Below, one piece after another: positions 25,050-33,013 of a stretch of DNA of 64,000 nt. A program made the position numbers and the translations under genes. The notes beneath the pieces are model-generated. The model did not search any database, was not told the origin of the DNA, and saw nothing but the letters and a program-made list of their open reading frames with translations. The stretch's first letter is position 1; the number at the start of each line of letters is the position of its first letter. The DNA comes from Halosimplex halobium (lineage in GTDB: Archaea > Halobacteriota > Halobacteria > Halobacteriales > Haloarculaceae): the NCBI RefSeq assembly GCF_051414055.1, contig NZ_JBLKNX010000004.1, forward strand, positions 124,001 to 188,000, read 5' to 3'.

Positions 25050-26927
25050 ATGGTACAGGTGATGTGGCTCGCGATCGCGGCACTGGTAACGTTCTCGGTG
25101 GGGTATCTCGGATACTCCAGGTACCTGGCTCGGTTCGTCGAGCTGGACGACGAACGGGAGACACCGGCACACAAGTACGACGACGGACAGGAGTACGTCC
25201 CGTCGAAAAAGCCCGTCTTGCTCGGACACCACTACTCGAGTATCGCGGGTGGGGCGCCCATCGCGGGGCCGATCACGGCCGCGGCGGCGTTCGGCTGGAT
25301 CCCGGCGATCATCTGGATCGCCGTGGGCAACCCGCTGTTCGGCGCGGTCCACGACTTCATGTCGCTGTCGTCGAGCGTCCGCCACGACGGCAAGTCGATC
25401 GGGTACATCATCGGGCAGTACGTCGGCGAGCGGGGCAAAAACATGCTGCTGTGGTTCGCGTACCTGACGATCATCCTCGTGATCGCCGCGTTCGCGTACC
25501 TGATCGGGCTCGTGCTGGACGCGTTCCCGGCGGCGGCGACGGCGTCGGTGATCTACATCGCGCTGGCGGTGCTGTTCGGGGTGTACCTCTACCAGCTAAA
25601 CCTCCCCTTCCTGCCGGGCGCCGTGGCGTTCGTCGCCATGGTGTTCGGCGGTGTCTGGGTCGGGCTCCAGTACCCGCTGGCCATCTTCGCGCGCCCGGAG
25701 CTCCCCGAGGGGACCATCGTCCTCCTCGGCTCGGGCGGCGAGTGGCTGCCGCTGGCGGGCGCGTTCGACCCGAACATGGCCGCCTGGGTGCTCGTGACGG
25801 TCCTCTACGCGTTCGCCGCGAGCGTCCTGCCCGTGTGGGTGTTGCTCCAGCCGCGTGACTTCCTCACGTCGAGCCTGCTGTACACGGGCGTCGGCGGGAT
25901 GATCCTCGGCGCCATCGTCGGGACGATCATCGGCTTCAGCCCGGTCGAGGTCGACGTGTTCGTCCCCGGGCTGGCGGAGCCGGTCCAGACGGCGACCATC
26001 GAGTCGCTGACGACGCAGGTCCCCGGCTGGACCGGCTTCGTCTCCAGCCTCGGGCCGCTGTTCCCGTTCCTGTTCGTCACCATCGCCTGCGGGACGATCA
26101 GCGGGTTCCACTCGCTGGTCTCCTCGGGCACGACCGCCAAGCAGCTCGACAAGGAGAGTGACGCTCGCCTCATCGGCTACGGTGGCATGCTCGGCGAGGG
26201 GCTGCTCGGCGTCACCGCCGTCCTGGCGGTCGTCATCGTCGCCGGGTCGACGGCCGGCCTCGGGTCGGCGCTGGTCACCTTCCCCTCGGGCGGCGGCGCC
26301 CTGCTGACCGTCTTCGGGCTCGGGACCGCCGCGGCCGCGACGTTCATCGGCCTGGTGTTCGTCAGCTTCCTGCTGACCAGCACCGACACGGCGATGCGCC
26401 TCGGCCGGTACATGCTCGAGGAGATCGTCGGCGCGCCCGAGACGAGCGTCGAGGAGACGGTCACGAACCGCTACGTCAACGCCGGGGTCCTGTCGCTGGC
26501 CGGCTACCTGCTCGTCGCGTCGGGGACCTGGGAGAACATCTGGCCGCTGTTCGGCGGCGCCAACCAGGCGCTCGCGGCGCTGGCGCTTTTGGTCGCGACC
26601 GTCTGGCTCGCCAACTGGGACGACTCCAAGCAGCTGGTCAGCACCGGCGCGCCGCTGGTCTTCATGCTCGCGGTGACCGTCGTCGCGCTGCTGTGGATCG
26701 GGCTCTACCGGAACCCGACCACCATCCTCGCCGGCGAGTACGAGACCACGATCGCCGCCGTCTCGCTGGGCTTCCAGAGCCTCATCGCGCTGGTGCTGGT
26801 CGGGCTGATCTTCGGGATCACCCGCCGCGCCTACAGCGACATCAAGGAGGCCCGCGGCGGCCTCGACCGCGAGGCCATCGTCGGCTCCGGCGGCGGAGGC
26901 GGCGGCGTCGAACCCGGCGACGACTAG
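25050..26927 (+). CDS. cstA: CstA-family carbon starvation/pyruvate transporter
   Basis: A 625-residue membrane protein with about 16 hydrophobic segments. Family marks include the N-terminal VEL-Y---YVPSKKPVLLGHHYSSIAG, AGGAPIAGPITAAAAFGW, GAVHDFMSL, and CGTISGFHSLVSSGTTAKQL. CstA proteins take up pyruvate or peptides during carbon shortage; substrate here is inferred from the family. The ATG at 25050 is preferred over the in-frame GTG at 25035 because GAGGTG is then a good ribosome-binding site. Its 3' end overlaps the convergent gene by four bases. Confidence 0.88.
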   Translation: MVQVMWLAIAALVTFSVGYLGYSRYLARFVELDDERETPAHKYDDGQEYVPSKKPVLLGHHYSSIAGGAPIAGPITAAAAFGWIPAIIWIAVGNPLFGAVHDFMSLSSSVRHDGKSIGYIIGQYVGERGKNMLLWFAYLTIILVIAAFAYLIGLVLDAFPAAATASVIYIALAVLFGVYLYQLNLPFLPGAVAFVAMVFGGVWVGLQYPLAIFARPELPEGTIVLLGSGGEWLPLAGAFDPNMAAWVLVTVLYAFAASVLPVWVLLQPRDFLTSSLLYTGVGGMILGAIVGTIIGFSPVEVDVFVPGLAEPVQTATIESLTTQVPGWTGFVSSLGPLFPFLFVTIACGTISGFHSLVSSGTTAKQLDKESDARLIGYGGMLGEGLLGVTAVLAVVIVAGSTAGLGSALVTFPSGGGALLTVFGLGTAAAATFIGLVFVSFLLTSTDTAMRLGRYMLEEIVGAPETSVEETVTNRYVNAGVLSLAGYLLVASGTWENIWPLFGGANQALAALALLVATVWLANWDDSKQLVSTGAPLVFMLAVTVVALLWIGLYRNPTTILAGEYETTIAAVSLGFQSLIALVLVGLIFGITRRAYSDIKEARGGLDREAIVGSGGGGGGVEPGDD

Positions 26928-27667
26928 AGGAACCGACCGAGGAGTCCCGACGACTCCTCCGCCTCGGGGTCGGACCACAGGTCGAACGCCCGGTCCAGGT
27001 CCGTCGCCCGGCTCGTCACGATTTCTTCGGCCTCGGGCGCCACCACGACCAGGTTCACCTCGTAGTGGCCGTAGTAGCCGTACCGGATGAGCGTCCGGTC
27101 CTTGAACCCCGAGACGAACTCCCGGACGGCCGCCGGAATCCGCGGGACGACCAGCGCCAGCGTGAAGTCCGTGCTGAAGTGTTCCTCGTCGGCGTCGATC
27201 CACTCGTCGGCCAGGTCGTGTGCCCACTCGACGAGCGCTTCCAGATCCGCGACGCCGACGCCGTCCCGGCGGGCGACGAACAGGTGCTCCGTCGAGTCGT
27301 GGTTCGCGTAGTTCAGCGCCGCGTGGAACAGCTGTTTGCGGCTCTCGATCGCCATCCGCCCGTACAGCGTGAACGACTCGCCGGCGACCGTCCGGTCTCG
27401 CTCCAGGTCGAAGTTGTGCATCAGCCGGCCGCTCACCCGCTCGACGTACTCGTCGTCCCAGACCGGCACGTCCTCGGGCCTCGCCTCGCCGGTCGCGGTC
27501 TCCTCGTCCAGGTCCGCGGCCGCCGCCTCGTCCGCGGCCGCCGCCTCGTCCGCGGCCGCCGCCTCGTCCGCGGCCGCCGCCTCGTCCGCTTCCTCGGCCT
27601 CCGTCGGCCCGGTCGGCTCTGGCTCTTCGCCGTCGGCGTCCGCGCCGGCTCGCTCCCGGTCGCTCAT
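26924..27667 (-). CDS. Conserved haloarchaeal protein, unknown function
   Basis: A 247-residue soluble protein. Residues about 1-65 are low-complexity, with four exact DEAAAA repeats; the rest is a folded alpha/beta domain (ERVSGRLMHNFDLERDRTVAGE, YGRMAIESRKQLFHAALNYA, FKDRTLIRYGYYGHYEVNLVVV). No signal or membrane segments. Its start overlaps the stop of the upstream cupin gene (ATGA), so the two are co-translated. Its 3' end overlaps cstA. I do not recognise the family. Confidence 0.75.
   Translation of the reverse strand: MSDRERAGADADGEEPEPTGPTEAEEADEAAAADEAAAADEAAAADEAAAADLDEETATGEARPEDVPVWDDEYVERVSGRLMHNFDLERDRTVAGESFTLYGRMAIESRKQLFHAALNYANHDSTEHLFVARRDGVGVADLEALVEWAHDLADEWIDADEEHFSTDFTLALVVPRIPAAVREFVSGFKDRTLIRYGYYGHYEVNLVVVAPEAEEIVTSRATDLDRAFDLWSDPEAEESSGLLGRFL
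27515..27586. repeat. 18-base coding tandem repeat (about 4 copies)
   Basis: The unit GTCCGCGGCCGCCGCCTC (encoding DEAAAA on the minus strand) recurs about four times in the N-terminal low-complexity region of the 26924-27667 gene. Copy-number variation would keep the frame. Confidence 0.8.
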
Positions 27668-28101
27668 TGGTCGCCTCTCCCGTCCTCACTCTCGGCTCCC
27701 GCGTTTCCGTTCTCGCCTCGCCCGCCCCCGCTCTCGTCGTCGTAGGCGTGTACGTCGTCGACGGCCGGCGCGCCCACGACCAGCGCGACCGCCCGCTCGT
27801 CGGCCGACTCGGGGACGTGCGCCCGCTGAGGGCTGGCGGGCTCGACGACGAACGCCTCGTCGGGCGCGACCTCGTAGGTCTCGTCGGGCGTCTCGACGGA
27901 GAGCGTCCCCGAGAGCACGTAGAAGACCTCCTCCTGTTCGTCGTGGTAGTGGTAGGCCAGCGGGACCGCCTCGCCGGGTTCGACCTCGTAGCGGTTGACC
28001 GCCACGTTCTCCAGCCCCGCCGCGTCGGAGACCGACCGCTGGACGCTCGGCCGGTCCGGCGTGGGATCGAGGTCCGCTACTGCCACGTGGTGGTATCCCA
28101 T
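27664..28101 (-). CDS. Cupin-domain protein
   Basis: A 145-residue small beta-barrel protein. The metal-binding motif is HYHDEQEEVFYVLSG (first His pair and Glu), followed by the second half with EVAPDEAFVVEPASPQRAHV. Cupins of this type bind a divalent metal, and many are dioxygenases or isomerases, but no substrate can be assigned. TATA-like GTTTTTACGG lies about 27 bases before the ATG. It is first in a two-gene operon. Confidence 0.85.
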   Translation of the reverse strand: MGYHHVAVADLDPTPDRPSVQRSVSDAAGLENVAVNRYEVEPGEAVPLAYHYHDEQEEVFYVLSGTLSVETPDETYEVAPDEAFVVEPASPQRAHVPESADERAVALVVGAPAVDDVHAYDDESGGGRGENGNAGAESEDGRGDQ

Positions 28102-28228
28102 GTCGCGTTCGATGGGTCCGGGACCGTAAAAACGTGCGCCCGGGACGGATCGGCGGTGTTCGCGTGCGAGTTGCGTCGTGGTCTCTGTCGAGTGGGTCGT
28201 GGACGGAAGTCAGGCGAGAGTGGCCGCA

Positions 28229-28444
28229 GTCGACGGCAGGCGCTGAAAGGGCGAGGCGCGCTCGCGGTCGCTGAGGCGGGATATCCGCGCTCTCCGCACC
28301 GCACCGCGACCGCATCCATCCGCACAGCACCGCAGACAGCCACGAACCTCCCCAGCCGATTCGCGACCCGCGAGTCGCGAATCCCTCGCGCGGCTACGGT
28401 CGCGCGCATGAACGCGCGCTCCAGCGCGCGCCGACCGCACCGCA
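28229..28444. repeat. Dispersed intergenic repeat, copy A
   Basis: The 28102-28499 gap has no gene. It holds a repeat shared with 54342-54633. Shared blocks are GCTGAAAGG or -CC..., CTCGCGGTCGCTGAG, ATATCCGCGCTCTCCGCACCGC, the core CACGAACCTCCCCAGCCG continuing through ATTCGCGA(C)CGCGAGTCGCG to 28392, and CGCGCGCCGACCGCACCGCA at the end. Several inner palindromes are present (TCGCGAcccgcgagTCGCGA). No ORF typical of a transposase is seen, so it is a non-coding repeat family. Confidence 0.75.
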
Positions 28445-28499
28445 GCGGCTCGCCTGTACGAAACCCGCGAAGTGCGAGAGGACGAGCGGAGACCCCCGG

Positions 28500-29564
28500 C
28501 TACTGCGGGTTCAGGTCGCCGGACTCGACCATCGCCTCCAGCGGGTTGTCGTCGATCTCCAGGGGGAACTCGACCCGGCCGCGCCGGCGCGCGGACTCCC
28601 AGATCCCGAAGATGATCTCGGTGCTGTTGAGGGCGTTCTCGGCGCCGATCACGGGCTGGTCGCCCGATTCCAGACAGTCGACGACGTGGGCGACGGCGTC
28701 GTTGATGGGGTCGGTCCAGGCGCCCTCCTCGACGGTCTCGCCGGTCCACTCGCCGCTGCCGGCCCGCCAGCGCAGGTCCGCGTCGGACTCCTCGGGCCCG
28801 ACTTCGAGGACGCCGTCGGTCCCGACGAAGCGCATGTCCGCGGGGACGAACGAGCGGTCGCCCCCGGTCGAGACGACGGCGTCGACGCCGCTCTCGTAGC
28901 GCCAGTGGGCGTGGGCCTGGTTCTCGTTGTGGGCGCCGAACCACTTGTTCTCCTCCCGGTAGTCGATCCCCCCGATCGCCCACTCGGCGGGCACGTCGCC
29001 CGCGACGCCCGTCGCGAAGTCGATCATGTGGGTGCCGCCGTCGTAGATGTTCCCCGGGGCGAGTTCGATCCGTTCGAGTTCGCCGACGGCGCCGTCGTCG
29101 ATCCGCTCGCGCGCTTCGACCCAGGTCGGCTTGAACCGGCGCATATGGTTGAAGGTGAGCTGGACGCCCGCCTCGCGACAGCCCTCGGCCATCCGCCGGG
29201 AGTTCTCCCACGTCAGGTCCATCGGCTTCTCGCAGTGGACGGCGTCGACGCTGTCGCTCCGCGCGCAGTCGAGCACGACCTCGGCGTGAATGTCGGGCCA
29301 CACCGACACCGAGACGATGTCGGGTTCGGCCTCGGCGAGCATGGCCTCGTAGTCCTCGAAGACGCCGCCGTCGTCGATGTCGAAGCGGTCTGCGAACGCC
29401 GCGGCGCGCTCGCGCTCCAGGTCCGCGCAGGCGACCAGTTCGCACCCGTCGAGGCGCTCGTAGCCCTCGGCGTGGTAGTAGTTCATCGCGAACCCCTCGG
29501 GGTTCGGGTTCTTCAGGTCCGCCAGGTCGCCCGTCCCGACGAAGGCGATGTCGTGGGTAGTCAC
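28500..29564 (-). CDS. Gfo/Idh/MocA-family oxidoreductase
   Basis: A 354-residue NAD(P)-dependent dehydrogenase-like protein. The Rossmann start is IAFVGTGDLADLKNPNPEG, with the conserved EKPMDLTWENSRRMAEG block carrying the EKP catalytic Lys, and YDGGTHMIDFATG with a His in the usual position. The C-terminal alpha/beta domain runs from about 130. Family members oxidise or epimerise sugars and inositols; substrate unknown. It starts with GTG at 29564. It is a single-gene unit, with the dispersed repeat downstream. Confidence 0.85.
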   Translation of the reverse strand: MTTHDIAFVGTGDLADLKNPNPEGFAMNYYHAEGYERLDGCELVACADLERERAAAFADRFDIDDGGVFEDYEAMLAEAEPDIVSVSVWPDIHAEVVLDCARSDSVDAVHCEKPMDLTWENSRRMAEGCREAGVQLTFNHMRRFKPTWVEARERIDDGAVGELERIELAPGNIYDGGTHMIDFATGVAGDVPAEWAIGGIDYREENKWFGAHNENQAHAHWRYESGVDAVVSTGGDRSFVPADMRFVGTDGVLEVGPEESDADLRWRAGSGEWTGETVEEGAWTDPINDAVAHVVDCLESGDQPVIGAENALNSTEIIFGIWESARRRGRVEFPLEIDDNPLEAMVESGDLNPQ

Positions 29565-29653
29565 GACTACCTCTCTCGCGGGCGCTCCGTTAGTCCTTGC
29601 GCCCGCGGAAGCGCGGGCGACGTGGTGCCGGGAACGACTCTCCGCGGACCCGG

Positions 29654-30064
29654 TCAGTCCGACCGCCTACGTCGCAGCCACAGTCCGGCAGCGACGCCGA
29701 CCACTCCCGGCAGGAGCGAGAACGTGAGCGTCTGTTCGAGCGCGACGGGGAAAACGCCCGCGAGCGTATCGGGGCACGGAGAACACCCGTAGACCTGGTA
29801 CCACCAGAGCCGATACGCGAAGAACGGCGCCGCCCCGACGGCGAATCCCGGGACGACCCCACCGTTCAGTACTGTCGCCGTTGCGGCGACTAAACCGATC
29901 ACGGCCGCGAACAGGACGTGGAACTGGTAGTCGGCGCCGGGGAACGCGATCAGCGGCGACAGCACACCGAGCGACGCGTACGCCGCGATTCCGAGCGGAA
30001 TCCCAAACAGGATGACTATCGCTGATCTCTTGCTGTTCGGCCCGATCAGGACATCCTTGCTCAT
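29654..30064 (-). CDS. Membrane protein, unknown function
   Basis: A 136-residue protein with about four hydrophobic segments (residues 14-35, 45-65, 68-85, 110-128), one Cys pair in YGCSPCPDT between segments, and a positively charged end (WLRRRRSD). A TATA-like ATAAA on the minus strand centred near 30088 favours the ATG at 30064 over one three codons upstream. The upstream region is AT-rich and leads into the protease island. No named family recognised. Confidence 0.6.
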   Translation of the reverse strand: MSKDVLIGPNSKRSAIVILFGIPLGIAAYASLGVLSPLIAFPGADYQFHVLFAAVIGLVAATATVLNGGVVPGFAVGAAPFFAYRLWWYQVYGCSPCPDTLAGVFPVALEQTLTFSLLPGVVGVAAGLWLRRRRSD

Positions 30065-30209
30065 CCAAGACATGGATACGTCATCTTTATTGAAGGTAAA
30101 ACCATCTCCGGTAGTGCCGAATGTATGGACTATGTCGTCAGAGGCCTTTCACCGATCCAAATTTTGCGCCGCTCGGCTGAACCCCGATAGGTTACACCTT
30201 CAGTCTTGA

Positions 30210-31397
30210 TTATGGATTCTTTTCGCCGTCTCCGACTGTCACGGGATTGTTATTCACTACCCGCCAAACTGGGTAAGTAAGCATATAACTGCCCTTCCGT
30301 ACCGTATCCCCTCCACAGTTCGTCGTTTTTGACTCGTATGGGAGCCAGTTATTTACTGCAATAACCGAAAGATTGCCATCCCAATCGATCCAGCAAGGAC
30401 CGCCGGAGTCCCCCTCGGCGAAAGTGGTGCTCGTTTTGATGCCGGTCCAATTCGTTTTCAGACAGTTTTCACTGATGTATTTCCCCCGTTCCGTGACTGT
30501 CCCCGTTGTCCGACCTGACGTAATCCCAAATTGCTCAACTAACTTCGAGTTGCTTTGGATCGTCTTCAGTCCGTCATCGCTCACGTATCCATTGACTGTA
30601 CGCTGAGGATCGTCCTTCGAAGAATCAAATGACGTATATTCGCGAGTGACGATCTGGTCGTCCAAGTCGGTGCTCGGATCAACTAGAATCCAGTCGTGGC
30701 CTTTGTGATAGATGCTGGAACCAACGCCGATCTTATCACCATCGGTATCTGTTACCTCAATTCCTTCACCGCTCTTGCTGCAATCTACGTTGGGTGCTAG
30801 AACGTGGTTCGCAGTGTAAAGGAACTCCTTGTTCTTGTCCGTATGCCACATTCGAAACCCTGCCGTCCCTCGTGGATTGTTACCCCCATACACCATGAGT
30901 CCTCCGGGGAAGGGTGAATCGGTGTAGTCGGCGTAGCAGCCGCCGGGACCGATCTCATGATTCCGTTCGTACTGACCAATGTCTTCGTTCAGGACGGCCG
31001 CGGGGACGGACACGTTGGTATCGCTGAGCTTCTCCGGTAAGTCGTCACGAACGGACTGGGGAGCGTTTTCGTCTATCTCGAAGGCCGCTTTCATACAGGA
31101 GAATCCATCGACTGTGCGATCAGACTGAATCAATCCTCCTCCGAGGACATACTCCCCATCGACGTGTGGTGCAAGCGCGTTCTCGTAGACCCGTTCTAAC
31201 GCTGTCTCGTGTCCGTACCACCGCCCAGGCACTGACTCCGTGACGAGTGCGTCGTTCGACTTTCCACCTCGAACAGCCACGATGCGCTTCCCCCGTTCGT
31301 TTTTCCCGGAAACAGTTTGTGCTCCAGTGAGTCCAACTGCTCCTGCTCCTATGTAGCCGAGTACTTTCCGTCTCGATGTGGTATGATTAGGACACAT
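30210..31397 (-). CDS. Tat-exported trypsin-like serine protease
   Basis: A 395-residue protein. The N-terminus has a twin-arginine signal (TSRRKVLGYIGAGAVGLTG, no lipobox). Trypsin-like triad residues are visible: H198 in TANHVLAP, Asp in HDWILVD, and Ser in EGDSGGPCW near residue 325. Several Cys residues may form disulfides. The DNA is visibly more AT-rich than the rest of the window, consistent with transfer, and the flanking gap is also AT-rich. The TTTTTATAG element about 30 bases before the ATG at 31397 suggests a leaderless mRNA. It probably acts outside the cell; substrate unknown. Confidence 0.82.
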   Translation of the reverse strand: MCPNHTTSRRKVLGYIGAGAVGLTGAQTVSGKNERGKRIVAVRGGKSNDALVTESVPGRWYGHETALERVYENALAPHVDGEYVLGGGLIQSDRTVDGFSCMKAAFEIDENAPQSVRDDLPEKLSDTNVSVPAAVLNEDIGQYERNHEIGPGGCYADYTDSPFPGGLMVYGGNNPRGTAGFRMWHTDKNKEFLYTANHVLAPNVDCSKSGEGIEVTDTDGDKIGVGSSIYHKGHDWILVDPSTDLDDQIVTREYTSFDSSKDDPQRTVNGYVSDDGLKTIQSNSKLVEQFGITSGRTTGTVTERGKYISENCLKTNWTGIKTSTTFAEGDSGGPCWIDWDGNLSVIAVNNWLPYESKTTNCGGDTVRKGSYMLTYPVWRVVNNNPVTVGDGEKNP

Positions 31398-31726
31398 CAA
31401 ATGGATGTATAAATTAACACTATAAAAAAGTCCCTCAATAGAAAAAGTAAAATCGTAAATGTATTTAAAATAATCTATTCACTTTTGGGTTGAAAAGCCT
31501 TCGGCGCCGACTGAAACCATACTAGATGTGGTGCCGGAGACCTACGATCCAGAGCAGTCGCTCTGGGTCGGCCACGTCAGTATGTCATCTGTCGATGTCG
31601 ACAGTTCTACCAACGGGACGATTTCTAACGCCCTTAGCGCGGCGAACTGATGGCCGTCTCTGGCCTTTGGAAAAGCGATTCCGTCCGTCTCTTGGTTTGT
31701 TTGCTGTCCGGTCACTCCTGCGTCGG
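31398..31726. other. AT-rich gap with degraded-looking short ORF
   Basis: About 330 bases, the most AT-rich part of the window near 31400-31480, containing the protease promoter. A 40-codon frame (31528-31650, + strand, GTG start, with DVDSSTNGTISNALSAAN at its end) is open but has no recognisable domain or ribosome-binding site; it may be a gene remnant. Nothing else is supported. Confidence 0.3.
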
Positions 31727-32818
31727 CTAGAACCCGTCTTCCCACCTGAAAATGCCATCGCGCTGGATCACCTCGCCGTCGACCTCCAGCCGCGAGTCGC
31801 CGGTCATGTCGGTGATGAGGTCGACGTGGACGGCCGAGTCGTTACCGGACTCGCCCTCCGGCAAGTTGGCGTCGTAGGCGCGGCCCAAGGCGAGGTGGAC
31901 GGTCCCGGCCATCTTCTCGTCGAAGAGGATGCGACCGGTCGGGCGGTCGATTCCGCGGTTCATCCCGACCCCGAGTTCGCCCAACTGCCGCGAGCCCCCG
32001 TCGGTCCCGATGACCTCGTCGATCACGTCCTCGCCCTGTGCGGCCTCCCAGTCGACGACGACGCCGTCCTTGAACGTCAGCTTCACGTCGCGCACGTCGC
32101 GGCCGCGGATCGTCATCGGCACGTCGAAGGTGACGACGCCGGCGGTGTCGTAGGGCGCGGTGAACACCTCGCCGGAGGGGAGGTTGTGCGAGTCGTAGGC
32201 GACGCTGGCCGCGGAGTTGACCGCAGTCCGGCCGTCGATGAAGAGGGTGAGGTCGGTCCCCTCGTTGACGATCCGGACCTCCTCGCCGTCGTCGAGGATG
32301 TCCTTCAACTGGGCCATCTCCCCGGCGAGCGCCTCCCAGTCGCGCAGGGTAGCGTCGTAGACGAACTCGCGGTACTCCTCGTAGGCCATGCCGGCCTGCT
32401 GGGCGAGCGAGCGGGTCGGGTGGACCGTCGAGACCCAGTCCGTGTCGAGTCGGGCCTCCCCGATCCCCTGGCGGGCGCGGTCGTAGCGCTGGGTGCGCCC
32501 GCCGGGCACGTCGGCCGTCGCCGCCGTGTTGCGGCCGCCGCCCAGCGAGAGCACGCTGTCGGCGTTCTCGTACAGCGCCTGCTCGTACTCCGGGTCCTCG
32601 TCGAACTCGCCGTCGTGGGCGCGGAGGTAGGCTCGCCGGACCTCCTCGGAGCTGTAGACGGTCACCACGTTCGCGCCGCGCCCTCCGAGTGCCTCCGCAA
32701 CCGCCACTGCCAGGTCGTGTGTGCCCTCGTCGACGGACACGACCACATCGTCGCCCGACTCGATCCGTGCGCTCCAGTCGACCAGCGTCTCCGCGTGCTC
32801 GCGTACGCGTTCGTCCAT
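31727..32818 (-). CDS. M29-family (AmpS/thermophilic) aminopeptidase
   Basis: A 363-residue metallo-aminopeptidase of the M29 type, cytoplasmic. Metal-site regions are present: GEVFTAPYDTAGV (Glu), GELGVGMNRGID (Glu), GTVHLALGRAYD (His) and SAVHVDLITDM (His, Asp). The N-terminal domain VSVDEGTHDLAVAVAEAL also fits. The ATG at 32818 is chosen because the longer in-frame start lies in the divergent iron-locus promoter; a GTTTAG element about 27 bases upstream supports it. It removes N-terminal residues from peptides. Confidence 0.88.
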   Translation of the reverse strand: MDERVREHAETLVDWSARIESGDDVVVSVDEGTHDLAVAVAEALGGRGANVVTVYSSEEVRRAYLRAHDGEFDEDPEYEQALYENADSVLSLGGGRNTAATADVPGGRTQRYDRARQGIGEARLDTDWVSTVHPTRSLAQQAGMAYEEYREFVYDATLRDWEALAGEMAQLKDILDDGEEVRIVNEGTDLTLFIDGRTAVNSAASVAYDSHNLPSGEVFTAPYDTAGVVTFDVPMTIRGRDVRDVKLTFKDGVVVDWEAAQGEDVIDEVIGTDGGSRQLGELGVGMNRGIDRPTGRILFDEKMAGTVHLALGRAYDANLPEGESGNDSAVHVDLITDMTGDSRLEVDGEVIQRDGIFRWEDGF

Positions 32819-32957
32819 ACCCCGCGGTCGGTCGCCGCGGACTAAACGGTGGCGCGCCCGACCTGTCCGGTGGCGTCCCCGATCTGCCCGCGGCAACTCG
32901 CGGAGCACCCGTCGGAGCCTGCTGTTCCCGTTCGAGACGCCGATCCTGTCATTTGGC

Positions 32958-32973
32958 TTTAGGTCCACCTAAA
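32958..32973. promoter_or_regulatory. DtxR/Idr-like iron box 1
   Basis: The perfect palindrome TTTAGGTCCACCTAAA lies about 12 bases upstream of the TATA box of the first siderophore-binding-protein gene. It closely resembles DtxR-family boxes (TTAGG...CCTAA), the iron repressors of haloarchaea. Confidence 0.8.
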
Positions 32974-32983
32974 GTCCGAAACG

Positions 32984-32990
32984 GCTTTAT
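32984..32990 (+). promoter_or_regulatory. TATA box of the siderophore operon
   Basis: GCTTTAT is centred about 27 bases before the ATG at 33014, indicating a leaderless transcript, and lies between two iron boxes. Confidence 0.55.
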
Positions 32991-32994
32991 CGGA

Positions 32995-33008
32995 TTAGGT
33001 TGGCCTAA
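32995..33008. promoter_or_regulatory. DtxR/Idr-like iron box 2
   Basis: The palindrome TTAGGTTGGCCTAA lies between the TATA box and the start codon. It has the same half-sites as box 1 with a different N4 centre. A repressor bound here would block polymerase entry. Confidence 0.8.
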
Positions 33009-33013
33009 ATCGT

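Noticed and set aside
31528..31650. 40-codon frame in the AT-rich gap
   Set aside because: No recognisable domain or start signal; could be a remnant but cannot be supported as a gene.
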